Assembly: GCA_016987375.1 (NCBI GenBank)
Contig: PJRA01000011.1
Location: 111,490-158,304, forward strand
Length of the DNA stretch: 46,815 nt
Origin: Brachionus koreanus
Taxonomy: Eukaryota; Rotifera; Eurotatoria; Ploima; Brachionidae
Direction: 5' to 3'
The notes under the pieces were generated by a model, which was given only the letters and a program-made list of their open reading frames with translations, was not told the origin of the DNA and searched no databases. Shown in pieces: positions 13,801 through 24,194 of the stretch. The position numbers and the translations under genes were made by a program. Position 1 is the first letter of the stretch, and the number at the start of each line of letters is the position of its first letter.

Positions 13801-16800
13801 GTTGAGTTTGACCACTTCGTCTGCTGAGGAAGACAATCCGGTCGAGTACGGGGATAACAGAATGGAGAAATCGTTCAAAATAGTTCAAGAAGACGAAGAT
13901 TCGAAATCAATTTCTTCAATTGAGGGCAGTCTGAAGGGAATTTCGTCGTCTATGGATCAAAACTCTACTGGCCTAAACTCGAGTACTCCACTGATTCATA
14001 TGTATCCAAATATAGAAGGTAATTTTTTTTTTTATTTTGTCTATTCACAAATGAAAACATACAAGTATCATCTTTTAATTATAAGTATTTGTAAACTCAT
14101 TTAGAATTAAACTAAAAATAATAGCCAAATTTTTCATATTCTAAATCTAGAACTTTGCTTTAGGGTTTTGTCATTTTGTTTACAGAAGAATATTTTTATG
14201 TGTCAAGTACAAAGTGAGAGTCTTAGTCAATCACTTGCTTGAAATCTTAGTTATGTAATTTTCTTTAAAATAATTGAAAGTAAATAAAAACTAAACTATT
14301 TTTTAATTTTGTTCACTTTAATTTTTACAATTTATTTTATTTTTTTTAAATAAAGGTTAATCACTTTTAGTTACATCTTATATGCGACTCTGTATATTAC
14401 GCAACTTTCTAATTAATCCTACTCTCTCTAATAAATTTTTTGTTTTTAATTATTCATCAGATAGTTTTTCCTATACCTTTTTTTTTGTTTATCAATATCT
14501 GTTTTATCTATCACTATTAAAAATTAAGCTTTTTTTTTTAGTTAGTATACATGTTAAAAGTATCGGATTTTATTTATTATGTTGTATTTAGTTTTCTTAA
14601 AGTCAACTTGTGACTTAAGTATATGATAAGTTATGAACAGTCTTTTAGTTTAAAAACTAAAACCAGTCGTTTTTTTTTAAATTTTTAAAACCAAAATCCA
14701 TGTAAATGAGAAAATTTTCTCTTAGGCTGTAAATTAATTCTAAGGAATAAAGTAAAGACTTATGAAAAAAGATAATTTATTATTATTTCATAATTTCTAA
14801 ACATTAAATTTTTTTTATTTTACTATATGCTATCGTATCGCTACAGTAGCAACAAATTTTATTTGTATGTTTCGAAACTCTTTTCAAAATTAGATGAATC
14901 GTAGATTTATCAAACAAAATTTATAAAATATAAAAATATTTTTTTTTCTTATTCAGTTAAATACGTACGCTGTTTCTCAGCTAGTCATGACCTTATTTAA
15001 ATTGGTGAATCAATAAGGTTTTTTTAAAATTTCTCTAATTGTCGATGTTTATAAAGCTTCCAATTTGTTATTTTTATTTTTTCAAAAAGTCAAGAGTTGA
15101 TTACATCAAAGTTTTATAAATACAAATAAAAGCATAAAATTTAAAACTAATTATGGGTATTTTTTTTTTTAAACTTTAGAATAACAAAAAATATTTTAAA
15201 AAATTAAAAATAAAAAGCTGTAAACTGTATCTTTTGAATTGATTATTTTTGTATTTAATTTATTAAATTAAAGTGGATTTAGACAGTGCAAATTTTCTAG
15301 TAGATAACTTCAAACTTTTCAAAATATTATAAAATGTTGATTTAATTTACAATGCTATGTTTATTGGGAAAGTTGAAAAATAAAGAATAAAAAATTTTTC
15401 AAATATTTAGATCTTAACTAATTTTAAGACTTTAAAATTCGAAAAAAATAACATAAAATTGTAAATAGAATTCCTTCCATTATTTACTAAGCAAATATAT
15501 AAATATATATATATATATGTTACAATTTGAATTTTTACAAAAACTTACAACACGTTTTTTTGATGCCTCAAGAATAAACAAATTTATTTAGCTTGAAGAA
15601 AATTGCGAAATCACACAATTTCCTCTAAGAGTCGTATGAGAGTAAAAGAGAAAAATTTATTATTTGAATAGTTTCTAAAGATTCTTAGCTTTAGTGTGGC
15701 TGTTTTTTTACTTGTTAAGATATTTCAAACGATTTTCTCAAATATTTATTATTTAATCTATAGAAGATCTTATAGACAATGGTGATTTAAATTTTTTCTT
15801 AAATAAATTATGAAAAAATAAATTCAAATGTGAATTTTATTATTTTATTTAAGTGAATAAAGATTAAAAATAAAAAAAAAAAAAAAATTTAAAAGAATTT
15901 TTTAAGTTGAAAATCAAACGAACGATACAGTTCCGGTTAAATAAGCCGATTTTGAAAATTTAATTTCTTGTTAATTTAAAATATTATATTAAAAGAAATT
16001 TTAGTGGTCCAAATTTTTAAATTATGATTAAGTTAATATTTAATAAGGCAATTTCAATGATTCAAATTTTTCTTCGAGCATTTTAGTGAATTAAATTTCT
16101 TTGACAATCGAGAAAAGGAGTTAGTTAATGAAGATGAAAAAATCTGTCAATAGCACCTGATTTCATAATAATAGTTAAAATGTATGCTATGGTTATTTTT
16201 TTAGTGTAAAATGGATTTTTTCAAACATTTAAAATAAAAATAAATACATTAGTTTTTGATTTTAGTTTATAAAATTAAGAAAACAAGTTAACTGAGAATT
16301 AATGGATTGTTTGATTAAAATAAAAAGCTACTCAAAATTGATATTGAAATCAATTAAATTTTGGACTAAATTGACTAATTATAAAATATCTTATCTCAAA
16401 TAAATATAAATTTTAGCTTTCAAGTTTTATCTAAAATTTTAAAGTGAAGATAAGTCGTCGGCTCTTTATAAAGTTTTTTTTGTTGCCTAGTCTCATTAAT
16501 TTCATTTTATTTCAGGCTATATAAAAGTAAATATTTAATATGACCAAGGCAATAACTTGACACTCGAGTCAATATTAATATTTGCTTTTTTATTTTAAAA
16601 CTTTATTCTTTTTCTAGATAGCAAGATTAATGAAACTATTGCATGGAAAAGTGTTGGATTGCAACAATTAACAGTTAATTCAAACTTTGCCAATTTAAAT
16701 TACGAACTTGATATGAATTGCAAGAGTCAATTTGGAGACGATACTGTGCCAACTCTTGTCCAAAATTATTCGTTTAATTCTCATTTTGATTTTGACCTCC

Positions 16801-19800
16801 CAAATTTTGATGTCATAGGTATAACAAAAATTTGAAAAAAAAAACATAATTTTTAAAAAATAAAATTAAATAAATTATTTTTTAGATCTCACTCAGTCAA
16901 TAAATAAAGATTTGATTACCGCGCCTCCGCCACCTGAACAATTTTCCGATGACTACCAACTAAATGAATGTAATTTAACCAAGTTTTAGTAAATAATTTT
17001 CATTTCTTTAGCCAAAATTATTTGCTTTAACATTCCTATAAAAAAAAAATAAAAAAGGGACCAAAGTTTCAAAGCTAGGATAAATACTATTAAAACACTT
17101 TTATACAAATACATATATTTTTTACAATTAATTTAATTACTTCAAAGAAATGATTAAATTATATACAATTTAAATTAATAATAATTATAAATTAATAAAA
17201 TAAAATTCAATTATCATTTTCTATAAATTCATGTCATCGTGAATTTTTTTCTCAATTTTAGAGTTTAAATAAATCCTGTTTTCATGCAAAAATAATTTTT
17301 TATAGCTTATTAAATTAAAAGAGTATCAACGTCTCATTTAGCGCGGACTTTTTAACCTTACACGTTAATTTTATGCAAAATAGGTTTTTTTTAAATTATT
17401 ATAAAAGAGTAATTTTATTTCTTTCAAGCCAGTTTTTTATTAGTCCGAAAAATAGTTATATCCAAAAACTAGGATTAATTTTAATTGGACTTAAAATGTT
17501 TACTTGAATTTAATTAAATATTCTTATTTTTTAATTTAAAAAAATAGCAAAACAAAACCTTTTAGTTTAAAATAAATTTTTTTGGATAGTCATATTTTTA
17601 ACTAGAATTTTTTTATTTATTGTAGTGTTGGGAACCGTTAGTGACGGCCATTGGACCTCCAAATCTTGGGCATTGTGGGAATTTTGGAACAAAAAACAAA
17701 AACAAAAATTAAAAATTAGAATAACTTTTTTTCTAAAAGGGTCTAAAAACCGTTCTGCAAAATGTATCTGCTGATACAAAGATTTTATCACCCAAATTTA
17801 GTCTGTGTAAAAACTCTGCAATGGTGCAAAAAGGATTNNNNNNNNNNNNNNNNNNNNNNNNNNNNNNNNNNNNNNNNNNNNNNNNNNNNNNNNNNNNNNN
17901 NNNNNNNNNNNNNNNNNNNNNNNNNNNNNNNNNNNNNNNNNNNNNNNNNNNNNNNNNNNNNNNNNNNNNNNNNNNNNNNNNNNNNNNNNNNNNNNNNNNN
18001 NNNNNNNNNNNNNNNNNNNNNNNNNNNNNNNNNNNNNNNNNNNNNNNNNNNNNNNNNNNNNNNNNNNNNNNNNNNNNNNNNNNNNNNNNNNNNNNNNNNN
18101 NNNNNNNNNNNNNNNNNNNNNNNNNNNNNNNNNNNNNNNNNNNNNNNNNNNNNNNNNNNNNNNNNNNNNNNNNNNNNNNNNNNNNNNNNNNNNNNNNNNN
18201 NNNNNNNNNNNNNNNNNNNNNNNNNNNNNNNNNNNNNNNNNNNNNNNNNNNNNNNNNNNNNNNNNNNNNNNNNNNNNNNNNNNNNNNNNNNNNNNNNNNN
18301 NNNNNNNNNNNNNNNNNNNNNNNNNNNNNNNNNNNNNNNNNNNNNNNNNNNNNNNNNNNNNNNNNNNNNNNNNNNNNNNNNNNNNNNNNNNNNNNNNNNN
18401 NNNNNNNNNNNNNNNNNNNNNNNNNNNNNNNNNNNNNNNNNNNNNNNNNNNNNNNNNNNNNNNNNNNNNNNNNNNNNNNNNNNNNNNNNNNNNNNNNNNN
18501 NNNNNNNNNNNNNNNNNNNNNNNNNNNNNNNNNNNNNNNNNNNNNNNNNNNNNNNNNNNNNNNNNNNNNNNNNNNNNNNNNNNNNNNNNNNNNNNNNNNN
18601 NNNNNNNNNNNNNNNNNNNNNNNNNNNNNNNNNNNNNNNNNNNNNNNNNNNNNNNNNNNNNNNNNNNNNNNNNNNNNNNNNNNNNNNNNNNNNNNNNNNN
18701 NNNNNNNNNNNNNNNNNNNNNNNNNNNNNNNNNNNNNNNNNNNNNNNNNNNNNNNNNNAATAAAACTAAAAGCTAGATTTTTTTAATTATAATTTCTCAA
18801 CAATTTTATTAGTTTTTAAGAAAATTAAAAATTTTTTAAATTTAATAATTGAAATATTTTAACAAGTAAAAAACTTTGGCTTATATTTTCTATAGGAACA
18901 ATTTGGAATCTACCAAAGCTGAATATCAATGATAACCTATTTTTAATATCAATTAAGTTATATTCAAATTTTTAAAATCGATATTCTTTTAATATCAAAA
19001 AAAAACATATCGAAGAAAACTCTTTAATTAATTAAACTAAATATTTTTAGCTGTTAATCGGTTATTAGAAAATAAAAAAAAATCTAAATAATTTTTTTTA
19101 GGTCGTTCACATTTTTTTATCACTTGATTATCATTGATTTTGGCATTAATTACTTCTAAAACTTCATCTTCATATTATATCTGCTTATTGCTTACTTTAA
19201 CTGATTCATTGGGCTCATAATTAAATTCTTTAGCAATTGTAAGTATCTTATAACGTGTCCTACTAGTCTTACGTTTTAAGCCGACTTTATCACACATTAA
19301 ATGTACAATTTGTCTATGATTTTTTTAAATACTGTTTTAAAATGTTTATTTAAAAAGAAATTAGTTTATATTCAAATTTTCTTCATGTTATTGATAAATT
19401 GTCATTGACATAGATACTTGATATTAATTTATATTGAAAATAGAGTATCATTGATAGGGAGCTTTTGAGACTAGTGTTGGGTACCGTCAGTGGCGGCCAT
19501 AGGACCGCCGAAAAATGGTGATGGCCGTGTACAAAAATAAGATTAAAAAAATTTTAAATATGAAAATTTGATAGATAAATGAATTGAGTAATAAAAGTTA
19601 GGAAAACAAAATTTAACTTCTGCGGCACAAAGTTTCGACAGTCTAATGGCCGCCATTGACGGTACCCAACACTATTTACTAACTTAAAATTTAAAATCGT
19701 CTTGTATCTAATATTTTATTTTAGAAAAGCATGTCGAAATTAATCTAATTAATAAATTTACATCAGTTTTATTTATTGCAAACAAGAGCAGAATTTCTTA

Positions 19801-22299
19801 ATTTTTTATTCAAAATAATTAGCAGCAATTTAGTTATTTTTTGATAAAAATTTAATCCTAATTTATTTTGAAATAGTTAAGGCCTGTGAACTGGAGATCG
19901 AAAGCGGCATCGAGTCGGACTCCAGCTCAGATCACAACAATCTAGTATCAAGTACAAAAAGTTGTTCTTCACCACCACCTGCACCGCCTCCATTGCCGTC
20001 AACGCTGGCACCGACTCTTTCACCCCGGCCTATTCAAGACCAATGTTCCGAAGTAGACATCGCCAGCCAGCCTAGTAGGCCAATTACTCTCTCAACAAAA
20101 AAAAACTCTTTCTATTTTCTTATTATAGATAAACCAAAAACATACTCAAGTCAATTAGTCATTAATTTGGATAATAGCAAAATAACAGCTGACTCAAATC
20201 AAACTAGTTCTAAGCATTTAATTAGCAGTGATGAAAAAAAGATACAATCGTTTCGATTGAACCCTCATTTGAAGCGATCAAATTCTTTTTTGTCCAATAT
20301 GATAGAAAAAAGTCAAGCATTTGGCTTGCTCATGTCTTCGTCGAGCAGCAGTAGTAGTGGTGTTTCTTCTTCGTCTTCCTCGCCGACCAGTAAACCATTG
20401 ACTCATACACTCAGCGTTAAAAACATTGCCAAAAAATACGAAACCGCATTTACGTCTGAGCCGCGCTCCGTAGTTAAAATAATCAATCACAACAAACCTG
20501 GCAGCGAAGGACTTGTGTCCAGCCGTTTGAAATCTTTGTCAGTGTCCTCTCACGATCAACTTTTAAAGCGTTCAGCCATAACCTCAACAAAACCTTCATT
20601 TAAACAAAGTGAAATCCTGCCGAATCAGAGTCAAAAAAGCCTACTTGACCTTCTATTTACCGATAGCCAAGCTAAAAACCCCTCAGTCCCTACAGGAGTC
20701 TTTCATACTCAAATAGATCAAGCGACCATTCAGCCGACCAACATCGCCTTTAGCCATGATTCTCGTCTCAACAGCCTTGTATCACAATGTGTTACTGATC
20801 GCAATAGTCAAGCAAAATCTGAACCTGAGCAAAAAAAGACCAAAGCTACTTTGAACACCTTTCACAAAATGATTAACCGTTTTGTAGAACCCAAAGCCAA
20901 AAAAGAGGAACTCAAATTCGAGCCCATAAACGGCTATGATGACTTGTACTCATCAATTAAAAAAAACGAGCGCAAGCGCTCTCTATCTTATAAGTCAATT
21001 GAAAGCAAACTTAGCCGCAAAGCATCTGCATCTTATTCTTCTCTGTACAATAGTTTGCCATCGAGAAATTTTCGCTCATTGCTAGATTTGTTCCGGGGAG
21101 GTGCCAAGAACGGTGAAAAAAATTTTAGCTTTGATGATTTGACTAAAACTGGTGTTGATGATAAAAAAGAGGAGCAAGTAGTAGTAGAAGAAGAAGAAGG
21201 AGAAAAAAATAAAGAAGAAACAAAAGAAGAAATGAAAGAAGAAGAAAACGAAAAAGAAGAGGAAAAAGAAGAAAATTTAGATGTGGAAGAGAACAAAGAA
21301 GATTTAGTTGAAGAGAAACAAGACGACACTGAGACTGAAATATCGGTGCCAATTTTAAACACATTCAAAGCTAAAAAAAGTTTGCTTAAAGATCCGGCTT
21401 CGGGAAAATCAAGTCTTAAAGTAAGATGGAAAGACTCGATTGAGATATCAAATATTTTTATTGAGAAAGTGGATGACAATGAAGATGATGAATGCGTAAA
21501 TGATATTTATGATGACTTTGAAGAAGAGCTAAATTCGGATAGTGATGAGAGCATTGAAAGCTCAGATTTAGAGTTGAATAGCTCGGCATCTAAGATAATT
21601 ATAGACAAAAAAGCTAGTAGAGAAATTGAAACTGCATATAGCAATATAGAACAATTTAATTTGAAGCCTTTGCACAAATTGGGTGCTGAATTTGAGAGCG
21701 AAATGGCCGATCGAGTTCTTAAATTGGAAAAAATCAGCCAGAATACTCTGGATGAAGATGGTGGCGAGAGTGGCTTTAGTGGAATATATGCCGACTTGGA
21801 GAGTGTATCTGTTGAGCTGCACTCGACCATCGAGCATGTTAGGCTAAGCTCGATGGTGACTAGTGAACAACTTGTTTGTGAGAAAGAGATTAGTAAAGAC
21901 ATATTTAGGCGGAGTCTTGAGGACAATATGAATGAGATTGCAGTAACATGCCGCGAGTTTGTACATGCATCCAAAACAATGATTAGCAATACACTTGTCG
22001 ATGATAAAAAAATGCTGCCTAATGTAAGATCAGCTATGAACTCGCTAAGTCGCTTGGTCAAGGTATGCTTTCAAATTTGCTTTGAGTACATGTACAAAAA
22101 TGAAAAGCTCGATCAAATTAGACAATTGTTGATTCAAATATTGAATTTGTTAAATACATTCAGGAATACATTAAATATAACATTTCTGGCTGCTAGTAAG
22201 CAATTAAACGACACACAAATGGATTTGTTGATTAAACAGGCGCATAGTTTAGCTGATGAAATCAGTCAGTTAATACAAAGATTTAAACTTATCTACTAG
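7319..22299 (+). CDS. FRMPD: FERM and PDZ domain-containing protein, FRMPD1/3/4 family (whole gene, 10 coding exons)
   Basis: Joining 7319-7853, 8990-9135, 9191-9849, 10922-11135, 11189-11266, 13219-13510, 13563-14018, 16618-16818, 16886-16969 and 19877-22299 gives one open frame of 1695 codons plus stop. Every junction is GT..AG with matching phase. In order the protein has an N-terminal region, one PDZ (about 150-226), a KIKVRF motif seen just before the FERM domain in vertebrate FRMPD1/4, a three-lobed FERM (about 296-625), and a long disordered tail ending in a helical block (about 1480-1695). Known FRMPD proteins are cortical and synaptic scaffolds that bind membrane proteins through PDZ/FERM and LGN/AGS3-type TPR proteins; that role here is family inference. 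No WW domain is seen, unlike FRMPD4. The length is in the range of human FRMPD1/3/4. A gap in intron 9 could hide an extra exon, although the frame closes without one. Confidence 0.9.
8990..9135 (+). CDS. FRMPD: FRMPD exon 2: second half of PDZ
   Basis: The acceptor ACATAG precedes 8990; codon 179 (Asn) is split across the junction. The exon encodes the rest of the PDZ fold, with LLNGDEILAVND and VINLIRSCNDKIKLLVKQP closely following vertebrate FRMPD spacing. The donor GTAAGA opens a 55-nt intron. The 1.1-kb intron before this exon shows no other feature. Confidence 0.9.
9191..9849 (+). CDS. FRMPD: FRMPD exon 3: pre-FERM linker, FERM F1 and start of F2
   Basis: Starts PKSNNS directly after TTTTAG. 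Contains KIKVRF (252-257), then an acidic linker, then FERM F1 (SFKYDRNTTVKDVLQCLKEK) and the F2 entry DMNAFIYLYEQSVNDVLKEKY. It ends in a phase-2 donor inside TTCGA|GTAAAT, so the TAA that appears to close the frame at 9851 is intronic. The matching acceptor at 10921 restores NFEKLDIGRYLP, which aligns with the F2 segment 'YIEKxWGLExFLP' of vertebrate FRMPDs. Confidence 0.88.
10922..11135 (+). CDS. FRMPD: FRMPD exon 4: FERM F2 and F2-F3 junction
   Basis: Begins after ACCAAG with the last base of a split Glu codon. Encodes the end of F2 and the F3 entry (LFQFSGRIFFVFLL), matching the 'YGGRxFxATL' position in vertebrate proteins. The donor GTAAAT opens a 53-nt intron. The exon boundary rests on this alignment and on phase agreement. 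Confidence 0.82.
11189..11266 (+). CDS. FRMPD: FRMPD exon 5: short F3 exon
   Basis: A 26-codon exon between a TTTTAAG acceptor and a GTAAGT donor. Encodes AFIIIGADFGIATFVDIK, equivalent to the 'LLVGxxYGISxVINxK' strand pair of FERM F3. Phase 0 on both sides. Confidence 0.82.
11945..12620. mobile_element. 676-bp non-autonomous inverted-repeat element in FRMPD intron 5
   Basis: The left end GGTCTGGGTAATTATGT and the reverse complement of the right end, GGTTTGGGTAATTATGT, differ at one base. The flanks are near-identical direct repeats, CGCTTTTAAG on the left and CGCTTTTGAA on the right (8 of 10 matching), as expected of an aged 8-10 bp target-site duplication (hAT or Mutator size range). The interior holds no transposase, so this is a MITE-like element; the superfamily cannot be fixed from the ends. 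Confidence 0.65.
13219..13510 (+). CDS. FRMPD: FRMPD exon 6: FERM F3 core
   Basis: Starts LVNLAKFDSIENI after TTTTGAAG, matching 'LVALLADFSHVNRI' of vertebrate FRMPDs. Ends the F3 lobe with the helix that includes LYILQGYLRLVVFPTK, the counterpart of 'CLTAGYYRLLVD'. The donor at 13511 opens a 52-nt intron in phase 1. Confidence 0.87.
13563..14018 (+). CDS. FRMPD: FRMPD exon 7: post-FERM linker
   Basis: Follows GTTATCTTTTAG. Encodes a short basic segment (VYLVKHPCKIMSKK), then charged, Ser-rich and probably disordered sequence with a predicted helix around LNLKEALHKELMDKF. No domain is recognised. The phase-1 donor GTAATT lies at 14019. Confidence 0.8.
14019..16617. other. FRMPD intron 7 (2.6 kb)
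   Basis: No coding frame or transposon is recognisable. There is an (AT)n run near 15496-15520 and many homopolymer tracts. The short frame at 14382-14591 is Phe/Ser/Leu-rich noise. Confidence 0.55.
16618..16818 (+). CDS. FRMPD: FRMPD exon 8
   Basis: Opens after CTTTTTCTAG with a split Asp codon, giving SKINETIAWKSVGLQQLTVN and an Asn/Phe-rich stretch. There is no known domain. The phase fits both neighbours and the base composition is less A+T rich than the flanking introns. A 67-nt intron follows. Confidence 0.72.
16886..16969 (+). CDS. FRMPD: FRMPD exon 9: proline-rich exon
   Basis: An 84-nt exon between a TTTTTTAG acceptor and a phase-1 donor inside GAAT|GTAATT. Encodes DLTQSINKDLITAPPPPEQF and an acidic turn. 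The PPPP run before an acidic patch resembles a conserved post-FERM segment of vertebrate FRMPDs, but the resemblance is short. Confidence 0.7.
17625..17837 (+). mobile_element. Left end of a TA-flanked inverted-repeat element, running into the assembly gap
   Basis: After a TA at 17623-17624 comes GTGTTGGGAACCGTTAGTGA, a variant of the terminal repeat of the 199-bp element at 19474. The following 160 nt (from about 17675) match the last 150 nt of this window (46663-46815), including GAATTTTGGAAC, TGTATC, TATCACC and a CTCTGCAA end block. The element body is cut off by the N run. Confidence 0.6.
17838..18758. other. Assembly gap (921 N)
   Basis: A run of N in FRMPD intron 9. Open frames that appear to cross it are artefacts. 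The true length is unknown, and an exon or transposon body could be hidden here. Confidence 0.99.
19090..19330 (-). pseudogene. Unidentified coding relic on the minus strand in FRMPD intron 9
   Basis: The minus-strand translation gives about 75 residues with one internal TAA, including QIVHLMCDKVGLKRKTSRTR and TIAKEFNYEPNESVKVSNK. The mixed amino-acid use (Cys, His, Arg, Pro, Glu) is unlike the Phe/Lys/Asn noise of the intron. I do not recognise the family. A transposon or captured gene fragment is the likeliest source. Confidence 0.35.
19474..19672. mobile_element. 199-bp MITE with TA target-site duplication
   Basis: Terminal inverted repeats: left GTGTTGGGTACCGTCAGTGG, and the right end reads the same inward as GTGTTGGGTACCGTCAATGG; both continue with CGGCCAT. 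TA dinucleotides flank both ends (19472-19473 and 19673-19674), the signature of Tc1/mariner-type insertion. There is no coding capacity. Related copies or ends lie at 17625, 32076 and 46056. Confidence 0.85.
19877..22299 (+). CDS. FRMPD: FRMPD exon 10: disordered tail and C-terminal helical block
   Basis: Acceptor GAAATAG; Phe889 is split across the junction, then KACELEIESG. This one exon encodes residues 890-1695: a Pro-rich stretch, a poly-Ser tract (about 1042-1058), a basic Ser-rich middle, a Glu/Lys-rich acidic tract (about 1317-1377), then ordered helical sequence from about 1480 to the stop with Leu/Ile heptads. The ordered C-terminus suggests a binding module, as in vertebrate FRMPD tails, but I cannot name it. 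An in-frame 54-nt segment inside the exon resembles an intron (separate entry). An AATAAA lies at 22345-22350, about 45 nt after the stop. Confidence 0.87.
20075..20128 (+). other. Candidate facultative 54-nt intron (exitron) inside the last FRMPD exon
   Basis: Begins GTAGGC, ends TTATTATAG after a pyrimidine-rich run, and is 54 nt long, inside the 52-67 nt size class of this gene's short introns. It is divisible by three with no in-frame stop. It encodes a hydrophobic patch (SFYFLII) that is out of place in a polar, disordered region. Removal would join phase 1 to phase 1 and give SQPNKPKTYS. Constitutive intron, exitron and true coding sequence all remain possible. Confidence 0.45.
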
Positions 22300-23160
22300 A
22301 TTAGGCCAATATTAGAATTTTAAATTTTATGTCAGATATATCTCAATAAATTTATTAACAAATTAGTTTTTTAAATTCAAATATATTCAATCAAATAATT
22401 ATTTATTCAGGGTTTAGACTAAGTTTAATTAAATTAAATTAATTATTTTTTTTTATTTTGTATGTTGGTTTTATTTTTTTAAATTTTAATATTTGCGCAA
22501 TAAATTTTAAAATAATTATTCTTTTTTTACAAAAAATTCATCGAAATTTTTTATGCTCAATGACAATAGACAATAAATGAGAAAATTTTTTTCCTTTAGC
22601 ATTTAAAGTGTTCTTTTTTTTCTAGCATTAAAATTGAATGTATTTTTATGTACTTTATCTAGGAACCAATTTTAAATTTATAAAACTTTTTTTTTCTTAA
22701 CAAACCCTAAATTTATCCACAAAAGGACACAAAAGAACATTAGATGTTTATGTTTTTTTTTCTCATTGACAATCCATGATTAAAACGTTATAAACTAATA
22801 TAAAAATAAAGAAAAAAATAAAAAAATATATAAAAATTTAAAAAAAAAATTCTATTTTAAACACAATAACATGTTTTCATTTGTCTTATTTATCTTCTTT
22901 GAAAAAAATTTTTGATTTGAAATTTGGACAATAGAACAGAACAAAACGTTTAAAATCTTATAATATTTTAACTAGTAAAAAACTAGTTCTTAAAATTCAA
23001 CAGCAAATTTTAGAAAACAAATGACGAAAGAATTTTTGTATATTCCATTTTGAGTTTTCGGAGAGAATTTTTTTGATAAAGAAGTAAGGAAAGATGAAAG
23101 AGCTAAGAGTGAATATTGTTAAGTTTTTAGTTAAATTTTGACCTGAATTTGCTAAGTAAT
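22300..23160. other. FRMPD 3' region
   Basis: Contains a polyadenylation hexamer AATAAA at 22345-22350. Otherwise it is A+T-rich sequence with no recognised gene. Confidence 0.5.
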
Positions 23161-23161
23161 G

Positions 23162-23354
23162 ATTTGAAACAAGCTTTTTTTCATATTTTACGCTAATTTC
23201 TCTGATTTTAAATTTTTTTACGATAATTCATGTAAATTACCGTAAAATCTTGATTAAAAAAATTCATCAATTTACAGTAATTTGTATGAATAATGGCAAA
23301 AATTTTTAAAATCACGAAAATTAACGTAAATATGGCAAAAACCTTGTTTCAAAT
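23162..23354. repeat. Foldback element: about 193-bp near-perfect palindrome
   Basis: The left arm starts ATTTGAAACAAG; the reverse complement of the right end starts ATTTGAAACAAGG. The two arms stay alignable for about 90 nt each, with shared blocks such as CATATTT, ACG, TGATTTTAAA, ATTCAT and AAATTAC, around a short loop near 23256. Similarity extends a few bases outside (AGTARTS). No clear target-site duplication. Transcribed, it would form a long hairpin. Confidence 0.8.
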
Positions 23355-23539
23355 GACTACTGTAAATATCGAAATATATCATGGATTCAGAGATTTCTAA
23401 AGACATAGTGAAATAAGTATTAAATCTTTGTTCTCTCTGAAATAATAGATCTAGATGCTAACAATTTTTAAATAAAGCTTTAAATAGGTTCAAAATTAAA
23501 GCTGAAAATAAAGAAAAAAGCCTAGTTTTTAGCTAAAAC

Positions 23540-24110
23540 TATGAGCTAACAAAGCAACCGCGCTACTCGGTCTGTTAAGAAGAACATTCAAATACTCTAT
23601 ATTGCACTTAAGTAAGACCACATCTGGAATATGCATCAGTTGTCTGGGCAACTTCTTACAAGAAAGATATAAGGTCCAGAGAAGAACTACAAAGCTAGTC
23701 CCAGGAATCAGAAATTGGAGCTACGAAGACCGACTTGCTGTCTTGTACCTAACTTGTACAAAAGCTCCAAGAATGTCCTATAAGAGGCGACATGATTAAA
23801 TTCGTCAAACTTAGCAAAAGAATCAAACAGGTAAGTTGGACAATACCTCCTGTGCCTTGTAACTCATTGTCCCAACTGGGCCTGCTCAGGGAACCAGAGA
23901 GCACTTGAGAAGAATCTCTGGCCAATCTTCAATCCACTATTTGCAAAGAACTTCTTTACAAATAGAATTGTAAAATAATGGAATGGCTTGCCTTGGGAAG
24001 AAATAAAAGTCTCAATAGTCAATCAATTCAAAAACAGATACATTCAAGTCCAACAAAAAGAAATCCACTTAATGAAACACAGGGTCATAGCAGTTTATTT
24101 TTTATAGTTG
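23540..24110 (+). pseudogene. Decayed LINE ORF2 C-terminus (CR1/Jockey-like)
   Basis: Read across three frames, the translation gives PHLEYASVVWATSYKKDI, then YEDRL, and near 23950-24030 FTNRIVK.WNGLPWEEIK followed by VNQFKNR. These are the hallmark 'RPHLEYAxxVW', 'YexRL' and 'NxLPxxvVxaxSvxxFK' blocks at the end of many animal LINE ORF2s. Multiple stops and frameshifts make it non-functional. Confidence 0.82.
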
Positions 24111-24194
24111 AAATTTTTAATAATCCTACAAATTGTCTTATTTTGTCTTATCTTATTGCTTATTTTTGTCCTAATTATGTACTATTCAAACCAG

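Noticed and set aside
14382..14591. 69-codon hydrophobic plus-strand frame in FRMPD intron 7
   Set aside because: Phe/Leu/Ser/Tyr noise from T-rich DNA; no splice-site context.
17762..18786. Long open frames spanning the N run
   Set aside because: They exist only because N codons are not stops; there is no sequence evidence for them.
21033..21479. Minus-strand Ser/Phe-rich frame of 148 codons, and similar frames to 22061
   Set aside because: Antisense shadow of the Glu/Lys-rich FRMPD tail; composition is fully explained by the real gene.
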